A DNA stretch of 64,000 nucleotides, taken from positions 62,001-126,000 of the forward strand of contig ML976682.1 of NCBI GenBank assembly GCA_010015655.1, written 5' to 3'. How positions within the stretch are numbered: position 1 is the stretch's first letter; each line of letters begins with the position of its first letter. Origin of the DNA: Bimuria novae-zelandiae CBS 107.79 (Eukaryota; Ascomycota; Dothideomycetes; Pleosporales; Didymosphaeriaceae). Shown one piece after another: positions 11,941 to 23,929 of this stretch. The notes under the pieces were generated by a model. That model did no database searches. It had not been told where the DNA came from and saw nothing but the letters and a program-made list of their open reading frames with translations. The translations under genes and the position numbers were made by a program.

Positions 11941-14145
11941 ATGGCTGGAAACACGGAAACTCCTCCAGGGCTTGAAGCTCTTGCAAACCACCTTGGATAC
12001 ACGTTCGTAAGAAAAGAGACATCTTCATCTACGAGCAGCAATGCAGGTGATCCGGTCGCGAACCCCGAGCCCCCGAAGGCAAGCTCGAACGAGGCAACGG
12101 AGAAACGTGACACGACTAAGGAGCCACCGAAAGATGATGTTCCGGCTGGATCGCTGACCTCATCGGCCAATATCTACCGCAACAGCCCCGAGGACAGCTG
12201 GACCGCGAAGGAACCCGAAAACACCGAGCCGGCGGAGGGCAAGGACACGATAGGTCACGCGGTCGTTCTCCGTCAACAAAAAAGCAAGGATAGCCGCAAA
12301 GGGTACGAGATCCATTCAATTGTGATTCAATCCTCCGCTCTAAAAGCCGCCTTGGGGGAAATCCTTGAAGGCTATCCTGGAGTCTTCTGCAACTTGGATC
12401 GACTCGTTTTCAAAGCTCCTTTCGCACCCTTCATCCACCGATGGGGGGCTATACTGGAGTATCTGGAGAGAGATGATCTCGACAGCGTGACCAAATCTCA
12501 CTTGGGCCTCTTAAGCGATATTTTGCAGAAAGAGTTGGCAGACACGATCAAAGCCTTGCAAGACTACGTCCAGAATGGAGTCGTAACCTATGAGCATGCG
12601 TGGACTGTGTTTCAACCCGGTGCCGTGGTCCTGTCATCAAGCGGCATTGGCGAACAGGTTGCGTTAAGACTGAAAAGTGCATCCTATGAGAAATCCGACG
12701 ATGACGGGAACTTCTTCGGGTTGAAATGTCAGTGCGTCAACTGGAATGGAAAATCCTTTGGCTGGTCAGAGGAGTATGTGAAGTTGCCAGAGTTCGAAGG
12801 AATCCAGCCCATCACCGAGCTGCGCATCCTTCCCTTGGCGTTTCACCCTCGAAAGGAGCAACTGAAGCTTGTGCTTATCGAACGAGGCAAACGCTTTGCT
12901 GCAGTATCCGGCTGCCACTATAGGAGGTTAGTCTCAGCCATCTGGGAAACTTGAAGATACGTTTAGACTAATCTTAACCAGCTATGATGGCCCGGCAATT
13001 GAACGAACCCAAGACGGCAACATCCTTGTCCACAACAAGGGCCGCATCGTCATCGATACAGACAGCTTCTGCAAGCAACCTATGCAGTGCAAAGTGTACA
13101 CGGTACCTCTGAATAGTAAAGTGAAAGGTAGTGTCACCACCTCTGATGAGCCGACCAACGAGGACGATGGACACTGGAATCCACCATCTGAGTTTGACAA
13201 CGAACAAAATACGATGCTCTCTTTGAGAGAGAAGTCTGGCTCGAAGCCTGCAAAACTTTCAGACAACCAATACATGCTATGTACGCCGATCCTGCGCGGA
13301 TACTCCCTGAATACCAAGAAGTGGCGTAAGTTGGCTAATCAGAACCTTTATATTCCATCGTGCACTGCTGACGTCTCTCAGTCTCTTTCTACATTGACTA
13401 CGTTGAGCCTATCAAATGGAACACCAATGCGTTCGAGAGACTCGTCCTGCCCGCTGCTCAAAAGAAGCTCGTGCTGGCATTGTCTAAAACCCAAGCCGCC
13501 ACCGCCAACAAATTCGATGATGTCGTCGCTGGAAAAGGCAAAGGCATGATCCTGCTTCTCTCGGGACCTCCGGGAGTCGGCAAGACGTTGACAGCCGAAG
13601 CTGTGTCCGAGAACATGCAGGTACCACTCTACATGATGTCCGCTGGCGACCTTGGCACTCGTCCCAGCAGCGTAGAATACAACCTCGCCAGCATTCTCGA
13701 GCTCGTTGCTAAATGGAAGGCCATCCTGCTTATCGACGAGTGCGATGTCTTCCTAGAGGCTCGGTCCATCCACGATATGGATAGGAACAGACTGGTGTCT
13801 ATCTTCTTGCGGTTGCTGGAGTACTACCAGGGTACGCTCTTCCTAACGACAAACCGAGTGGACAACATCGATCCGGCATTCCAGTCCAGGATACACGTCC
13901 ACATGAAATACCCGGATTTGACGACAAAGTCGAGACGCCAGATCTGGGAGAACTTTGTCGGTCAAGTACCATCACATTTCAAGGCTTCCGAGCTTGACGA
14001 GCTTGCGAAGGTGGTGCTGAATGGAAGGCAGATCAAAAATCTGGTGAAGACGGCACAGCTTCTAGCCATTGAAGATCAGAAATCCTTGTCATATGAGCAT
14101 ATTAGTATGGTGCTAGCCATTGAGAATGGATTTAAAGACGAGTAG
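11941..14145 (+). CDS. AAA+ ATPase with N-terminal DUF7025-like domain
   Basis: Proposed exons are 11941-12926, 12982-13325 and 13382-14145, giving 697 residues. The introns are 55 and 56 bp with GT...AG ends (GTTAGT, GTAAGT), and both splices keep frame. The C-terminal third has Walker A GPPGVGKT (about residue 505), Walker B ILLIDECD (about 560), sensor-1-like TTNRVD and an arginine-finger-like SRIHV, so it should be a catalytically competent AAA module. The N-terminal part contains LIERGKRF followed by HYRSYDG across intron 1, the pattern of the N-terminal domain in fungal AAA proteins of this type. The first about 100 residues are low-complexity and charged. An upstream in-frame ATG at 11758 exists, but 11941 (MAGNTETPPG) is preferred because the extension has no family character. 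The substrate is unknown. Confidence 0.87.
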
Positions 14146-14396
14146 AGGGAGCATCTCTCATAGAATTGAGCGGGAACGATGGCCGAAGTAGGATAGGCTT
14201 TCGATATATACGCGCAAACCAAGGGGTTGGGATTTACTTCTCACGCGCGGATGTCCCGTGACTCTTCCACTCTTGGATTTGGTGTATTGTAGTGCAGTAT
14301 AAAGTTACGAACCCGAATGGTGAGCAATTACTGTGTGCACGGTGGAGGGAAGAGTAATTCAAATCCTGAAAGTCAAAACAGCGTCACCGATTTCAT

Positions 14397-15574
14397 TCAT
14401 TGAACGTAAAGAGTGGATCCCGCAACCCCCATGGTCTCATTCTCCAAATTCAAATAGTCACGCAGATTTATCGCAATATAAATCAGCTCCTCCGTCCAGA
14501 CGACATCCCCCGTTCTCACCAGCTCCTGCATAGGTGCAAAATATCGCCTGCCCTGCACCCTAAAGAATATACCATCCTCATCCAGTAGGGAAATCCCCAG
14601 CGACGATTCACTACCCAGGCTTCTATCGGGAGTGCAGTTCAGGGGCATAAACACAACATCTGTTCGTCCTATCGCAACATCCAACGGCCTCGCAAGCCGC
14701 GTGCTAATCCGCAGCCCCTTATTCGTCACCGCAAACTCCGGGTTCCTACGAAGCAGGCCCCGCGGACTCACATCAACCATTCCAAAATAACAAGACGGAC
14801 TCGGCGCAAGTACGCCCACAAAACCCTCCATATCATTATCCTGCCAAGCAAAGAGAGACAGATCGTTTGTCTTCGTAATAATCTCTTCCTGCAGTCTCTT
14901 AAACGCACGTATACTCCCTTCCCCATAAAGCAACGGCGCATTAATCTCGAACAAACCGAAGAGGCAATACGCCAGGTCCTCGCCGCGTGTTGTGCCCCGC
15001 ATCGACGTCCACGACATCTTCTGCGCCACGCAGTACGGATCCACCGTCTTGTTCCCTACGAGCACTTCCTCAGGGATCGTGGTAATTCTCGATAAGAAAG
15101 TTGAAAGCACCATGCGCGTGCCGAAGTACGCCCAGTGCCTATCGTAGAACTTAACCTCGCGCGGCGCAATGAGCTCCTGCAACGTCCACCCCCGCGTGAA
15201 CCACCGGCAGATCGCCAGTCCCGCAGTGAGCTCCTCAACCTCTTTGAGCGCAAAACCTTCGAGGTACGCGTAACATGTCTTCGCGCTAGCATACCATGCG
15301 TACATGCTGTTAATCGCTTCACTGAGCTCGGCGGAGCTGCTTTTGTCGATGCAGCAGCTGTCAATCCAGACGTAGTCGATTTCGTCCTCGAGCGCGCGGT
15401 CGCATGTGGAGTAGATCTTGTGTGAGGCGACGGGGTAGGCCTTGTGGATGGTGCGGTCGTAGAAGGCCCTGAAGGGGATCTCGTAGGTGGACCACGTGTG
15501 CGAGAGGATGCCGTAAGGGGGACCTCGCCCATGAATTCTTCGAAAAGTTTGGTGTGGCAGTTTATCAGCCTCAT
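14397..15574 (-). pseudogene. HET-domain protein with a one-base frameshift
   Basis: The N-terminus (MRLINCHTKLFEEFMGE) and the rest of the HET domain lie in different frames. The break is in a five-base G run (plus strand) at 15517-15521. Beyond it the other frame gives the canonical blocks YGILSHTW, VWIDSCCIDK, SSAELSEAINSMY and RGWTLQELIAPREVKFY, then AYCLFGLF and LLYGEGSIRAFKRLQEEII, and continues without a stop to 14397. HET proteins mediate heterokaryon incompatibility and cell death. One missing C (minus strand) would account for everything, so this is either a recent inactivating mutation or a homopolymer sequencing error. No intron fits the break. The length is about 392 residues. 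Confidence 0.87.
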
Positions 15575-16364
15575 GGTGATGGCTGTGGTTGATGGTGGCT
15601 TCCTGATATCACATCACACTCACAAGGCAAGTACGTAGGGATTGTATCCCGAATTCGTCCGCGAGACTTCACAGTGTTGTAACATTGCAAGGCACTGTCT
15701 TGATCGTCCTGTGGAGCGCGCGGGTATGCCAACAGGATGTGGTGAGTGTGTTTAAGCTCGTGATTTTCGACCGTCTCCGTGAGCATGGGCGCGCGATGCG
15801 ACTGTTAACGCCACAGGACGTAAACCGACGTTCGTCTATGCAAATCTATCTCTTTTTGGTTCCGAGAACACCGGAGGAGCGATATAGTACAAAACGTCCG
15901 CAGAAATAACGTACGTCAGGCTGTAGTGACAAGATGCGGCTGAGCACTTGGGTCTGACCTGCCGGTCTTGCACTCACGGGGTGCAGGTGCGCTAGGCGGC
16001 ATCAGAAAGTGAAGCAGGATGACTGAGGTGAGAAAACATCGCGGAACCAATGTAGTGATTGATTCGATCAGTGTAACTAGTAACGAACGGCTACGGTCAG
16101 GATAACGCATGTGAAAGTATTGAAGGAGTGGACACCCTGATAGCAGCAGCGGAACATACCAATGCGACAGAAAGCAGTCGCACAAATATAGCGAAATTTT
16201 TATAGTCGATCCGACGATGACCTTGCGTTTGCAAGGTAAAATCTAACCATAACAGTCATATGGTATCATGTCACCCCCAACGCCAAACCATGCTTTATGC
16301 AGGTAAATAAAAAAAAAATTTGATGTCCAATCCTACTCCATTCTACCCAACCTGAAAGATGAAC
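15575..16364. other. Intergenic region, no gene seen
   Basis: Normal base composition with only short overlapping frames and no recognisable protein. It should contain the promoter of the HET gene (transcribed leftward from 15574) and the terminator side of MYG1. Confidence 0.5.
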
Positions 16365-17487
16365 TTAGAAGGCACAAGCCTTCTGAGCCATGGCGAGAGC
16401 GCCTTCGAAAGTTTGGTTGCCACCGATGAAACCAGCGGCATGGATGAATACACCTCCAGGGACTCCTGACACTTCGGAAAGCTGCTCGTCGCGAAGGCCC
16501 TTCCACGGATCGGGCAGATCCTTGCGGTTCTGGAAACCGCCGTTCTCCTTGCTGACTGCGCGGATGCGCCACTTGCTACCCGGCTCTGTAGTCTCCGGGA
16601 AGAGAACATAAAGCACTTGAGGTTCGACCCCTTCAGGAATGGCCGACTCTTTCTCGAGAGTGTAGAGATGGTCAGCCCAGGGCATGCCCTCCGGTAGGAC
16701 CATGATCCGGCCCTTGGGGTCGTATTCGAGACGCTTCTCGAATGCTTGATTCACAGCGTTTCGCGCGGGCAACCAGGCGGTGGTACGATCGGTCAACTCA
16801 ATGATGAATTGCTCACCGACAAAGTCAGAGGCCTTGGCGAAGCGGGCATCCTCCTCTTGTTGTAGTTGTTCCTTCGTTTTGTTCGCATCCGCGGCTTTAT
16901 TGGTGGAGTAGTTGTAGCGGTTGACGACGCTAGCAATGCTAAACCCACGGTCCTCAAATTTCTTGGTCAGACCCGCGGCTTCCACGGCCTTGGGGTCGAA
17001 CACATTCACGCCATTATCATTCGCGTCGAATGCCTCGATGAAATCCGTGTAGATTTTCTCATACAGAATATCAAGGTCGGCTCCAGGTTGAAGTCCTGTC
17101 ACCGCGGAGATGATGTTCTTCCCAAAGTGCATGTACACGAGCCCAGCAGAGGAGAGCTTAGTAGCGTGGCCTGGGAAGGTGGTGACAAATTCGCGTTGGT
17201 GATGGTCGAAATGCCTTTGATTCTCATCATAGGCAGCGCCCACATCGACGACAGTGTGGCACGTCTTGAGAATCTCGGGGTCGCGAGTGCGGACGAGGGG
17301 TGAGTTCGCATAGGTCGGGAGGAGACGCAGCATGGAGACGGCCAGGGCTTCGTCCGCGTGGAAATGACCACTGTACCAATCTAATAAACATATTACCACA
17401 TAGTTTGGAGTACTGTGAAGCATACCTATGCGTCCCAATCAACGGACCGTCCGTCTTCAGCTTTTTGGCGGGGCTTTCTGTCGCCAT
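16365..17487 (-). CDS. MYG1: MYG1-family 3'-5' exonuclease (UPF0160)
   Basis: Exons on the minus strand are 17487-17426 and 17370-16365, giving 355 residues. The 55-bp intron (GTATGC...TACAG) joins GTH to SGHFHADEALA exactly as in the family. The conserved metal-binding motifs of the DHH-like fold are present: GHFHADEA near residue 22 and FDHHQ near residue 75. Further family blocks include SSAGLVYMHFG, DANDNGVN, LPEGMPW and VSGVPGGVFIHAAGFIGG. MYG1 is a conserved RNA exonuclease acting in the nucleus and mitochondria. The start at 17487 is the first ATG in frame and gives a short lysine-containing leader (MATESPAKKLK). Length and motifs look complete. Confidence 0.95.
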
Positions 17488-18348
17488 TGTGTGCGTAATT
17501 GGCAGGTGAGAAGGGAAGGAAGGTGCGAGTGGCAGGAAAGAGCGAGCGCGGGCTGAAAAGGTTGGATGTATAACGCGCCTCAAAGCAGTCTTCGCAACTG
17601 ACATTCACCTTCGAAGGCTCGAGTTGGAAAATCAGTGAGCGTCGAGCCCTGAGGTGGGCAAGTTGCGGCGCCCGCTTGGATCGGCAACGGCAGGCGCTAC
17701 GCACGATCAGGCAAGCGAGGTCTGCACCATTATCGACACCAGAAACTTGTCCTTTTGAATTTCTTGCCCGCAGTCCGAGTGCTGCGAGGACCTGCGCACG
17801 CCCGTGACATCTCTACGGTTCTGTCCTTTCATGTGAGTGTCTCTCTGCCTCCCGTTCTCTTCCCCACTCTCTGTCGCGGTGCGAGCTAGGGCACTGTGCG
17901 GGTGCAGTGTCCCCGGCTGCCGCACGCGACATCATCCAGCGTCGGGAGCCAATCGCCCTGGCGTGCCTGTCGGAAAACCTGCGACCACGCTGCCTGCTTT
18001 GCACGCGCAGAACTACAAGACTTGCCCGTCGTCCGTGGCCAAACTCGCCTGCCGCAATTTCCCCACCAGCTTTTTGACATGTGCAACGGCTGCGGAGTGT
18101 CCTGCTTGACCGCCTTCTGACACGTGAAGATAGCGTGAAGAGGCCGCCAAGATTGCCAGAATACGACACAGCTCACCTCCATCGACCACCTCGAATCCCG
18201 CCCACGTCTCCTCGCTGTTTCGACTGACCGTCTCGGCACTCCCCCGCGCAGACTGCGCGTCGTACGCGCGCGTCCCACCCTTCTCGAGCCCTTTTGCACG
18301 TCAGAGACCGAGCTCGTTCTGTACGAGCTTGGCGAGGAAGACGTGCAG
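17488..18348. other. Divergent promoter region between MYG1 and ICE2
   Basis: The two flanking genes are transcribed away from this 0.86-kb stretch. It has normal composition and several overlapping short frames on both strands, none recognisable, and probably holds both promoters and 5' leaders. Confidence 0.5.
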
Positions 18349-19767
18349 ATGTGGTTCACCAGAGTCCTCTCCTCGACGTGCTTTCTGAGTGCCATAATAT
18401 TCACCATACCGCTGGCTTTCGACATAGGCGGCCGAACATGCGGTCTCGCCTTCTCGCTGTCCCTTAGCGCATACTATTTCGTCTATTCGATCTTGCGCCT
18501 GGCTACGCCTGCCAGTTCGAGGTTTAGATGGGCAATAGGTCAGCTCTTTGCGTGGACGCAGTGGTTGATGATTGGGACATTGTTGATATGGAGCTTGAAC
18601 AAATTCTCGGTGGACTCCAATAGCTCGGGATGGGTGGAGCGAACAATGGGCGGGACGAGGGCGCAGGATACCAGTGTCTATGAATGGATATTTGGTGCCG
18701 ACGGCCTCTTGCAGACGATGACGATTGGCACCTGGGATAAGGTCCTGCGGTATAGCACGCCTGTGTTTCAGATACTCGAAGGCTTCTGCAGCTTGTTGGT
18801 CATCCAGGCCGCGGGACAAGTCACACGATGGGTGGTGAACGGAGAACGGGGCGATAGCTGGATGGTATGATGGACCAGCAAACACAAGAGAGTGTAACTG
18901 ACAGCGTGCAGATCGGCCTGCTATTCACCTCCGCATCTATCATCTCATCATCCGTCTACTTCCTCTGGCGGATAACCACGTTCCCAGAGATTAGCAACGT
19001 CGACGCCATCCTGATTGGCGTAGCCATTACCACCGCCATTTTCTTAAGCGCATGGGGCATCGTCAGTGGGAAAGGCAATCCAATCGAGTCATCCTTGCTC
19101 GTACGTTCAACCTCACTCATACCCACCTTGTAGCTGACATGCCCAGTTCGCCTACGTTACTCTCTGCATTTACCAGATCTTTACAGACTACCAGCCCGCC
19201 CCAGGCTCTGCTGCGGCAGATGTTCCATCAGACCCCGCCTTGCCACCCCTACCACCCATCATAATGGCCTCATACACCACCCTTCTCCACGCGCTAGGCT
19301 CCCTACCAACCGTAATTCACACGGCCTTCAATCTCATGGTCGGTGCCGTGATGACAATTTCCTTAAGCGTCATCATCTCGCTCGCCTATCGCGTCTTCGT
19401 CTTCTACGCAGCCGCCCGCATAATACCTGCTATCAGAGAGAGTGGCGCCAGAGCTTTGTCGGATGAACCGAGCCTCGATGACGATGATGACACTACCAGA
19501 ATTCTAGGATTTCTTACTTGGTTCAGCCCAAGTATCATAATAGCTGTGTACACGAGCTTGCTCATGCAGCATTTTGCGAGCGGGAACGGCGACACCAATG
19601 GCAGCGCGGTACAGGGCGAATGGTGGAAGAATCAAGGAGGCGAAACGGGAGGAAATCTTTGGCGATGGGTGAACCTAGGAATCACAATGACCATGTACGC
19701 TATTGAGCTCAACATGAGCAAAGAGGACGACGATGGCCGGTTTACTCAGCATTGGAAGAGCGATTGA
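18349..19767 (+). CDS. ICE2: ICE2 family ER membrane protein
   Basis: Exons are 18349-18864, 18912-19100 and 19147-19767, giving 441 residues, with introns of 47 and 46 bp (GTATGA...CAG, GTACGT...CAG). The protein is a polytopic membrane protein. Its family hallmarks include MWFTRVLSSTCFL at the start, IPLAFDIGGRTCGLAFSL, LEGFCSLLVIQAAGQ, and the exon-2 block with FLWRITTFPEISNVDAIL and SGKGNPIESSLLFAYV across intron 2. In yeast, Ice2 promotes ER membrane biogenesis and cortical ER inheritance. ATG 18349 is chosen because ICE2 proteins start MWxTR; the codon at 18343 is GTG. The acidic DDDDD segment and C-terminal tail follow the last membrane segments. The gene looks intact. Confidence 0.94.
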
Positions 19768-20773
19768 AGATGTGACCCCACCGACCATGGTCGAACGCGA
19801 AGGCAGCGGGGACGGCACATGAACAGAGAGGATAGCACCTCACTGAGAGCAGAGTGGAGATTGGAGCAGAAATTGGGGGGAATGATCGCCTGAGCGAAAA
19901 GCCAGGATTGCGGCGTCGTTGGCGCTTTTCCCATTTGTTCTTGCAGATTCGTTCGAACGCGACTTTCAGATACCCGGAATTTGAGCTTGGGACAAGGTTT
20001 GGGAAACCAGAAGAGGCTGGTGTGCATATATCCCTAAGAATTCAGTGCTCATGTTGTACATGCATCATATAGGTCATCTGCCGAGAGCATCAGGTCATTC
20101 CAAGAGAACAACGTGTTATCATACAGCGTACGACGGTATTGTCTTTGACAGTGCCCCTCGTTATCTCATCATCATCATCATATTCTCGTCATTGTAGGAG
20201 GTACGAACTTCCGCTGCCGTCGCGTCTGTGCTAATGAAGTAGTTGCACAGGACCAACAACAAGGACGTCCAACCGCACTGACCAATCTCTATAGATGAGT
20301 CTCCAGCCCCTTGAAGACTCCGGCAGATCACGTTCGGCAATTACAAGGTTCGGCATTCATCTCGGTGTGAACCTACCGTGGCACCTGCACGTGCGCTTCA
20401 TGTCCGAATTTTGCATTTGCAACCAAACATCGAGCGCGCAGCCAAAACAGACACCTTTCGACGTATCACTTCCCCAGACTCACTGGAAGGGTGAAGGATA
20501 AAATGCGGGGTGACGCTTCACCCGCACTCTGTTTAGATGACAACCCAATATCCGGCACCCGACATCCTAGTCATGCTCCCGACATCAAGCTTCGATGCCG
20601 CGATGGGCGAGAAGCGTGGCAATTACGCAGCGACCGACGCGAAAGAGAGTGTTGCAATGGCTCGCTCGCAAGCTTTTCTATAAGCTACTGCGCCCGCCCT
20701 TGGCATCTGTTTTCCTTTCTACTATTGTGAAGATTTCTATCGAGGTATAGGATTTTGAGATTTGGTCTTCACC
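19768..20773. other. Intergenic region, no gene seen
   Basis: One kilobase of ordinary composition between ICE2 and the DUF1996 gene. A short CAT-type microsatellite lies near 20166-20182. The short frames show no family resemblance. The right part should be the promoter of the secreted protein gene. Confidence 0.5.
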
Positions 20774-22100
20774 ATGAAGTGGTCTACTCTCGCCTTCGTT
20801 ACGCTGCTTCAGCGATCGCAGGCTGCGCTCCGCTTTGGATGCGGGACGGTCACTATTCAGCGGTTGGACCCTGTAGTGGAGCCGGGCAATACACCCTCTG
20901 CGCATCTGCATCAGGTACACACATCTTTGTCTATACTTCACGGTCATCTTCTAATTCGGACTCTAGGTTGTCGGCGGCAATGCGTTCGGTCCCAACATGA
21001 CAGGCAAGACTGGTCCTTCCCACTCAGGGAGACCATGCGACTGACGACCACAGGCGACATCGGCAACCAGGGCACTTGCACTACATGCACCTTCAGCGAA
21101 GACTTCAGCAACTACTGGACCGCAGTGCTGTTCTTCAAGCACACCAACGGCAGCTACAAGCGTGTCAAGATCATGGAGAACGATGCTCTCCCTGCGGGTA
21201 TCAACGGCGGTATGACGATCTACTACACCCAGCAAGACTTCAACAGCAACGGCAAGCAAAAAATCACTGCGTTCCCACCCGTAAGTTTTTTTTTTTTTTT
21301 TTTTTTGATAGTGTGAGACGATGTGCTGTGCTGACACGAAGAAAGGGATTCCGCATGACCGTCGGCAGCCCCACGCAGGGCAAGGACGGCATGACCAGAC
21401 ACAAGGGACTGCGCTTCACGTGCTTGGATAACAAGTCGACACGCTTCCCTGAGATCGACGGTAAATCCCTTGCGCCTAAAAGAAGTAATGATCTGATTCC
21501 CTGCAAGACTTCCCGGCGAAGCCCTGCAAAGGCGGCATCATGACTGAGCACCACTTCCCCGCGTGCTGGAACGGAAAGGACCTCGACTCTCCGGACCATC
21601 AAGGTATATTGTTGCCTATGAAAGGACTGAAATAGAGTGTGCGCTAACGTGAGCAAGCCCACATGTACGACACGCAGCCTACGGGTTTCGCTGCCGGCGC
21701 CGCCTGCCCGAGTAGCCACCCCGTCCGCATGCCCCAGCTCGCATACGAGACCCTCTGGGTACGTCTTCTCCCTCCCCAAATTCCCGACTCGTCTTTCTAA
21801 CAACCACAGGATACCGCTGAGTTCAAAGACATGTGGCCCAAAGACGGCTCGAACCCGTTCGTCTTCAGCTACGGGAACCAGGCCGGTCACGCGTACGGCA
21901 CGCACGCTGACTACATGTTTGGCTGGAAGGGCGACTCGCTGCAGCGCGCCATGGACAGCAGCTGCATGTTCAACGCTTGCGAGAACGGGAAACCGCTCAA
22001 GAGCCAGAGCGTTGCTGAGATGAATAAGTGCAAGGCGAAGGAGATTGTGAATGAGAGCCATGATGGGTGGTTGAGCGCTTTGCCGGGAGCGATGGCTTAG
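20774..22100 (+). CDS. Secreted DUF1996-domain protein
   Basis: Seven exons fit with correct phases: 20774-20914, 20967-21003, 21054-21280, 21346-21460, 21508-21603, 21658-21758 and 21810-22100, giving 335 residues. The N-terminus MKWSTLAFVTLLQRSQA is a plausible signal peptide. Family hallmarks are HLHQVVGGNAF across intron 1, TCTTCTFSEDFSNYWTAVLFF, GGMTIYY, GLRFTCLDN, HHFPACWNGKDLDSPDH, SSHPVRMPQL and a C-terminal YGTHADYMFGW. Several Cys pairs fit an extracellular fold. DUF1996 proteins are common secreted fungal proteins of unknown function, sometimes fused to WSC domains; none is seen here. Intron 2 (21004-21053) has GC...AG ends, without which exon 2 runs into a stop. Intron 3 contains a long poly-T tract just after the donor. 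Confidence 0.9.
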
Positions 22101-22324
22101 GTCGTTTGAGTATGGTAGGTGGTGATAGCTTGGTGCGGTTGTTTGGTGGTGATGGTAGGGTGCGTTAAATTGAATTCCCTCGTTGTATGTAAGCGTTTAG
22201 GGGCCTCCTCTCTGTCATTTTTCGTGATATGAGGCAGGGGTTTCTCCAAGATAGGGTGAAAGGTGTCACTTTAGCCGGCCTGGGGCTTGAAGTCGATCCA
22301 GCAGTGGTGCTCCTGAATAAGCTG
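22101..22324. other. Convergent intergenic stretch
   Basis: Short region between the end of the DUF1996 gene and the 3' end of the P450 pseudogene. It should hold both 3' ends; no gene. Confidence 0.5.
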
Positions 22325-23743
22325 TCAGTGTGCGCCGTAATCATGAATCGTCTCACTCACCTCCATCTTCTCAAACGTCGCATCCCCAAAAACTTCATAT
22401 CGACTCGTAATTCCCGGGCTAATACCCTTATGTCTCTGTTGCAACTCAGTTGTGTACGTCCTGTACACAGCAGCCATGAGAGTCGTCATCTCCGCCATGG
22501 CAAGGTGCAAACCGATGCACATGCGCCCTCCACTGGAGAAGGCCCAGAACCAGCGCTTCATCTCGGCAAGGTCGCCACATTCTCCCAACCAGCGTTCTGG
22601 TTTGAACGTAAGGGGGTCGGGGAAGACGTTAGGGTTTCGATGGAGGGTGTACGGAGACATGCCGACGATGGTGCCGGCAGGGATGAGATAGCCGTCGATC
22701 TGGTAGTCGGTGGGCAGGGAGCGAGGTTCGAGAGCGCCCATATAGCGAACATCAAAGTGTCGCTCGTTGTATCAATGTCTGCGAGAAAATCATCAGCCGC
22801 TTCTGAAGCAATGTCGAGGCCATCCAAGCTCGGCCGTTTGCCCGTCTGGCTATGTCGCCAAAGCTTCCGCATGATCGAGAAATCCTTTCCGTCAATTTCC
22901 CCAGCTTGTGTAGCGGCCTCGAAGCCTTTCCACGCGTTTAGCGCATGGCTTCGGATCCCCGTATACATTGCCGGTCTCTTCATCGGCAACAGCCCAAGTA
23001 CTTCAACAACTCTCCGTGACTCCCGTCTTGCTATAAAGCCACTTCGTATAACACTTCAAATACACGGCAAGCCAACTCAACCTCTTCCTCGTCGGCTCGA
23101 CAATATCATCCAGCAGTCTCCGATGCTTTTCATTCCCCCTCAACGCATCAGTCCTGCCATACTGCTTACCGTACAAGAATCCCGTGATACTGTCCAGACT
23201 AAACCAATGCAGACTCAGGAAGATCTCCTGCGCCAGATCCTTCTCGCGCTCCAACAACGTCAAGAAGCTCTTCACGTTCCTCTCGATCAGCGGCTTCGCG
23301 ATGGCTTGAGGAGAGGTAATAACACTCTTAGAATACGCGTGCGCGAGGATCTTCTTGCTCTCTGCGTGCTCCTTTGTCCCGGCGAAGGTGAACAGGTTCT
23401 GCCGCCCATAGACATCGAACATGCGGTAGAAGTCTGTGCGCTGGAAGCCGGAGCCAGCGCCGTAGATGGTGCGGAGGGCGGAGAGGGAGGAGAAGGAGAC
23501 TTCGTTGGGGCTGATACGTACGTCGGGGCTGTGGGTGCGGTGGAACTCGTGGACTTTGCGGGTTGCGTTGCCGTTATAGGCGCAGAGGGCGAAACGCCAT
23601 TTTGTGGCGGCGAAGGATAAGGGACTGGGGATATGGCGGAGGGGGGAGGAGAGAAATGGGAGGTAGATTAGGGAGTAGAGGGTGTAGAGGATGAGGAAGG
23701 CGGCGGCCAGGGGGATTTTCCAGTCTGAGAGGTGCTCGGCCAC
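22325..23743 (-). pseudogene. Cytochrome P450, broken by a deletion and a frameshift
   Basis: The N-terminal anchor (a hydrophobic run after MAEHLSDWK) and the P450 body are readable from 23743 to about 23003. There the frame ends in a stop, but the expected continuation VVEVLGLLPMKRPAMY is in another frame from about 23000. The next segment reaches the I-helix region DIDTTSDTLMFAIWALS and then abuts EPRSLPTDYQIDGY in a third frame at about 22730. Roughly 70-80 residues, including the K-helix ExxR motif, are missing. The heme-binding loop FSSGGRMCIG follows and the C-terminus is complete. With ExxR lost and two frame breaks, no active enzyme can be made. The long plus-strand open frame over the same region (22229-23620) is the antisense shadow. 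Confidence 0.9.
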
Positions 23744-23929
23744 TACAAATTAATTAGTCAATGGGTTACTTTGTCCCTGATTAAATGGACTGCGCTGCTA
23801 CGTACACGTTTGAACAATACTCCCGCCCATCTCGAATAGCTGGCTTCTCAAAGTTTTAATTCACAAGCCCGTGGTCCTGTCACCATGCTTAATTGGTCAT
23901 GTACTAGTTTGTAGGCTTTAACGCGCTAT
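23744..23929. other. Edge of the gene island upstream of the P450
   Basis: Normal composition gives way to AT-rich sequence near 23920. It should contain the former P450 promoter; no other feature. Confidence 0.4.

Noticed and set aside
11941..15574. AAA + HET neighbours as an incompatibility system
   Set aside because: They are merely convergent neighbours, the HET is frameshifted, and nothing in the sequence links their functions.
17813..18885. Minus-strand frames of 118, 179 and 194 residues
   Set aside because: They are antisense to or upstream of ICE2 and resemble no protein.
21264..22061. 265-residue minus-strand frame
   Set aside because: Antisense to the DUF1996 exons.
22229..23620. 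463-residue plus-strand open frame
   Set aside because: It is antisense to the P450 pseudogene, whose minus-strand frames carry clear P450 motifs.
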